A stretch of 64,000 bases of DNA, taken from positions 54,455 to 118,454 of the forward strand of contig NZ_BMFV01000009.1 in the NCBI RefSeq assembly GCF_014639255.1, given 5' to 3'. The position numbers and the translations under genes were made by a program. A model generated the notes under the pieces. That model was not told the DNA's origin and searched no databases. It saw nothing but the letters and a program-made list of their open reading frames with translations. The stretch's first letter is position 1; the number at the start of each line of letters is the position of its first letter. The stretch comes from Pullulanibacillus pueri. Lineage in GTDB: Bacteria; Bacillota; Bacilli; Bacillales; Sporolactobacillaceae. Shown in pieces: positions 63,842 to 64,000 of the stretch.

Positions 63842-63908
63842 TACAAAGGGCATTGGTCCTCTAAAGTTCTCTTATAGGACTGATGCCGATAATAAGGTGG
63901 TGTTTGAG

Positions 63909-64000
63909 TTGAAAGGTCAGGTAAAAATAAGGAAAAATTCAGACTGGAAAGCCGCCTACCTGTTAATGGCGCCGGCTCTGATCTTAATTTTTGTCATCGC
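63909..64000 (+). CDS. ABC sugar importer permease, N-terminal part (cut by window end)
   Basis: It starts at TTG 63909, eight bases after AAGGTGG, and runs open to the last base (30 complete codons). The translation has a basic N-terminus, then WKAAYLLMAPALILIFVI, the first membrane helix of a MalF-type permease. It follows the binding-protein gene by 67 bases, as expected for the importer operon. Confidence 0.75.
   Translation, partial: MKGQVKIRKNSDWKAAYLLMAPALILIFVI

Overview
The window looks like a low-to-moderate G+C Bacillales chromosome (Bacillaceae or Sporolactobacillaceae type). The evidence is strong GGAGG-type ribosome binding sites, sigma-A promoters with 17-bp spacers, cre-like CcpA sites, YesL/YesM/YesN and MdxEFG homologues, a SinI-like anti-repressor and a Gram-positive SOS box. 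No rRNA, tRNA, CRISPR array, complete prophage or insertion sequence was recognised. I cannot name the species.

Left part (1-7.7 kb): the 3' end of topB, a dispersed structured repeat, an LCP cell-wall ligase, a decayed EEP-phosphodiesterase fragment, a glycerophosphodiester phosphodiesterase, an amino acid/amine permease followed by an acetamidase/formamidase, and hflX. The hflX gene sits behind a leader with a promoter, a 14-codon leader peptide and an intrinsic terminator, which is the architecture of an antibiotic-responsive attenuator.

Central sugar island (8-35 kb): an oligosaccharide ABC importer without ATPase, a YesL-YesM-YesN sensory module, and a divergent mannoside locus. The locus has GH92 and a GntR/LacI-type repressor on the minus strand, and GH125 and GH38 on the plus strand, with twin operators between. 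Two overlapping Gfo/Idh/MocA oxidoreductases and a cytoplasmic serine hydrolase follow. The enzyme set matches intracellular high-mannose N-glycan trimming. A maltodextrin locus comes next: GH13 cyclomaltodextrinase/neopullulanase with an attenuator-like leader, MdxEFG-type importer, MalR-type LacI regulator and GH13 oligo-1,6-glucosidase, with related LacI-type palindromes at both ends.

Middle-right (35-52 kb): a second copy of the dispersed repeat, an SSS symporter with its DUF3311 partner, a CPA2 antiporter, a frameshifted DoxX fragment, ldh with a Rex-like operator, a regulator fusing a catalytically dead alpha/beta-hydrolase fold to a BTAD/SARP-like region, a solo SinI-like protein, an MFS exporter, an XRE regulator divergent from a small SOS-box gene, a third repeat copy, a second FabF, an MmyB-type HTH regulator, an EEP hydrolase, and a TauE/SafE exporter divergent from a LysR regulator. 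Two of these genes (the MFS exporter and the HTH regulator) appear to lack a standard start codon where the family N-terminus begins, although an RBS is present.

Right part (52-64 kb): AraC regulator, Cys-type sulfatase and its formylglycine-generating enzyme, a further Gfo/Idh oxidoreductase, a GntR-FCD regulator divergent from an asparaginase / leucyl aminopeptidase / CutC operon, and finally a LacI regulator with two exact operators at its promoter and more downstream, a sugar-binding lipoprotein and the start of a permease cut by the window edge. Overall this is a glycan and sulfate-ester scavenging region with many local regulators.
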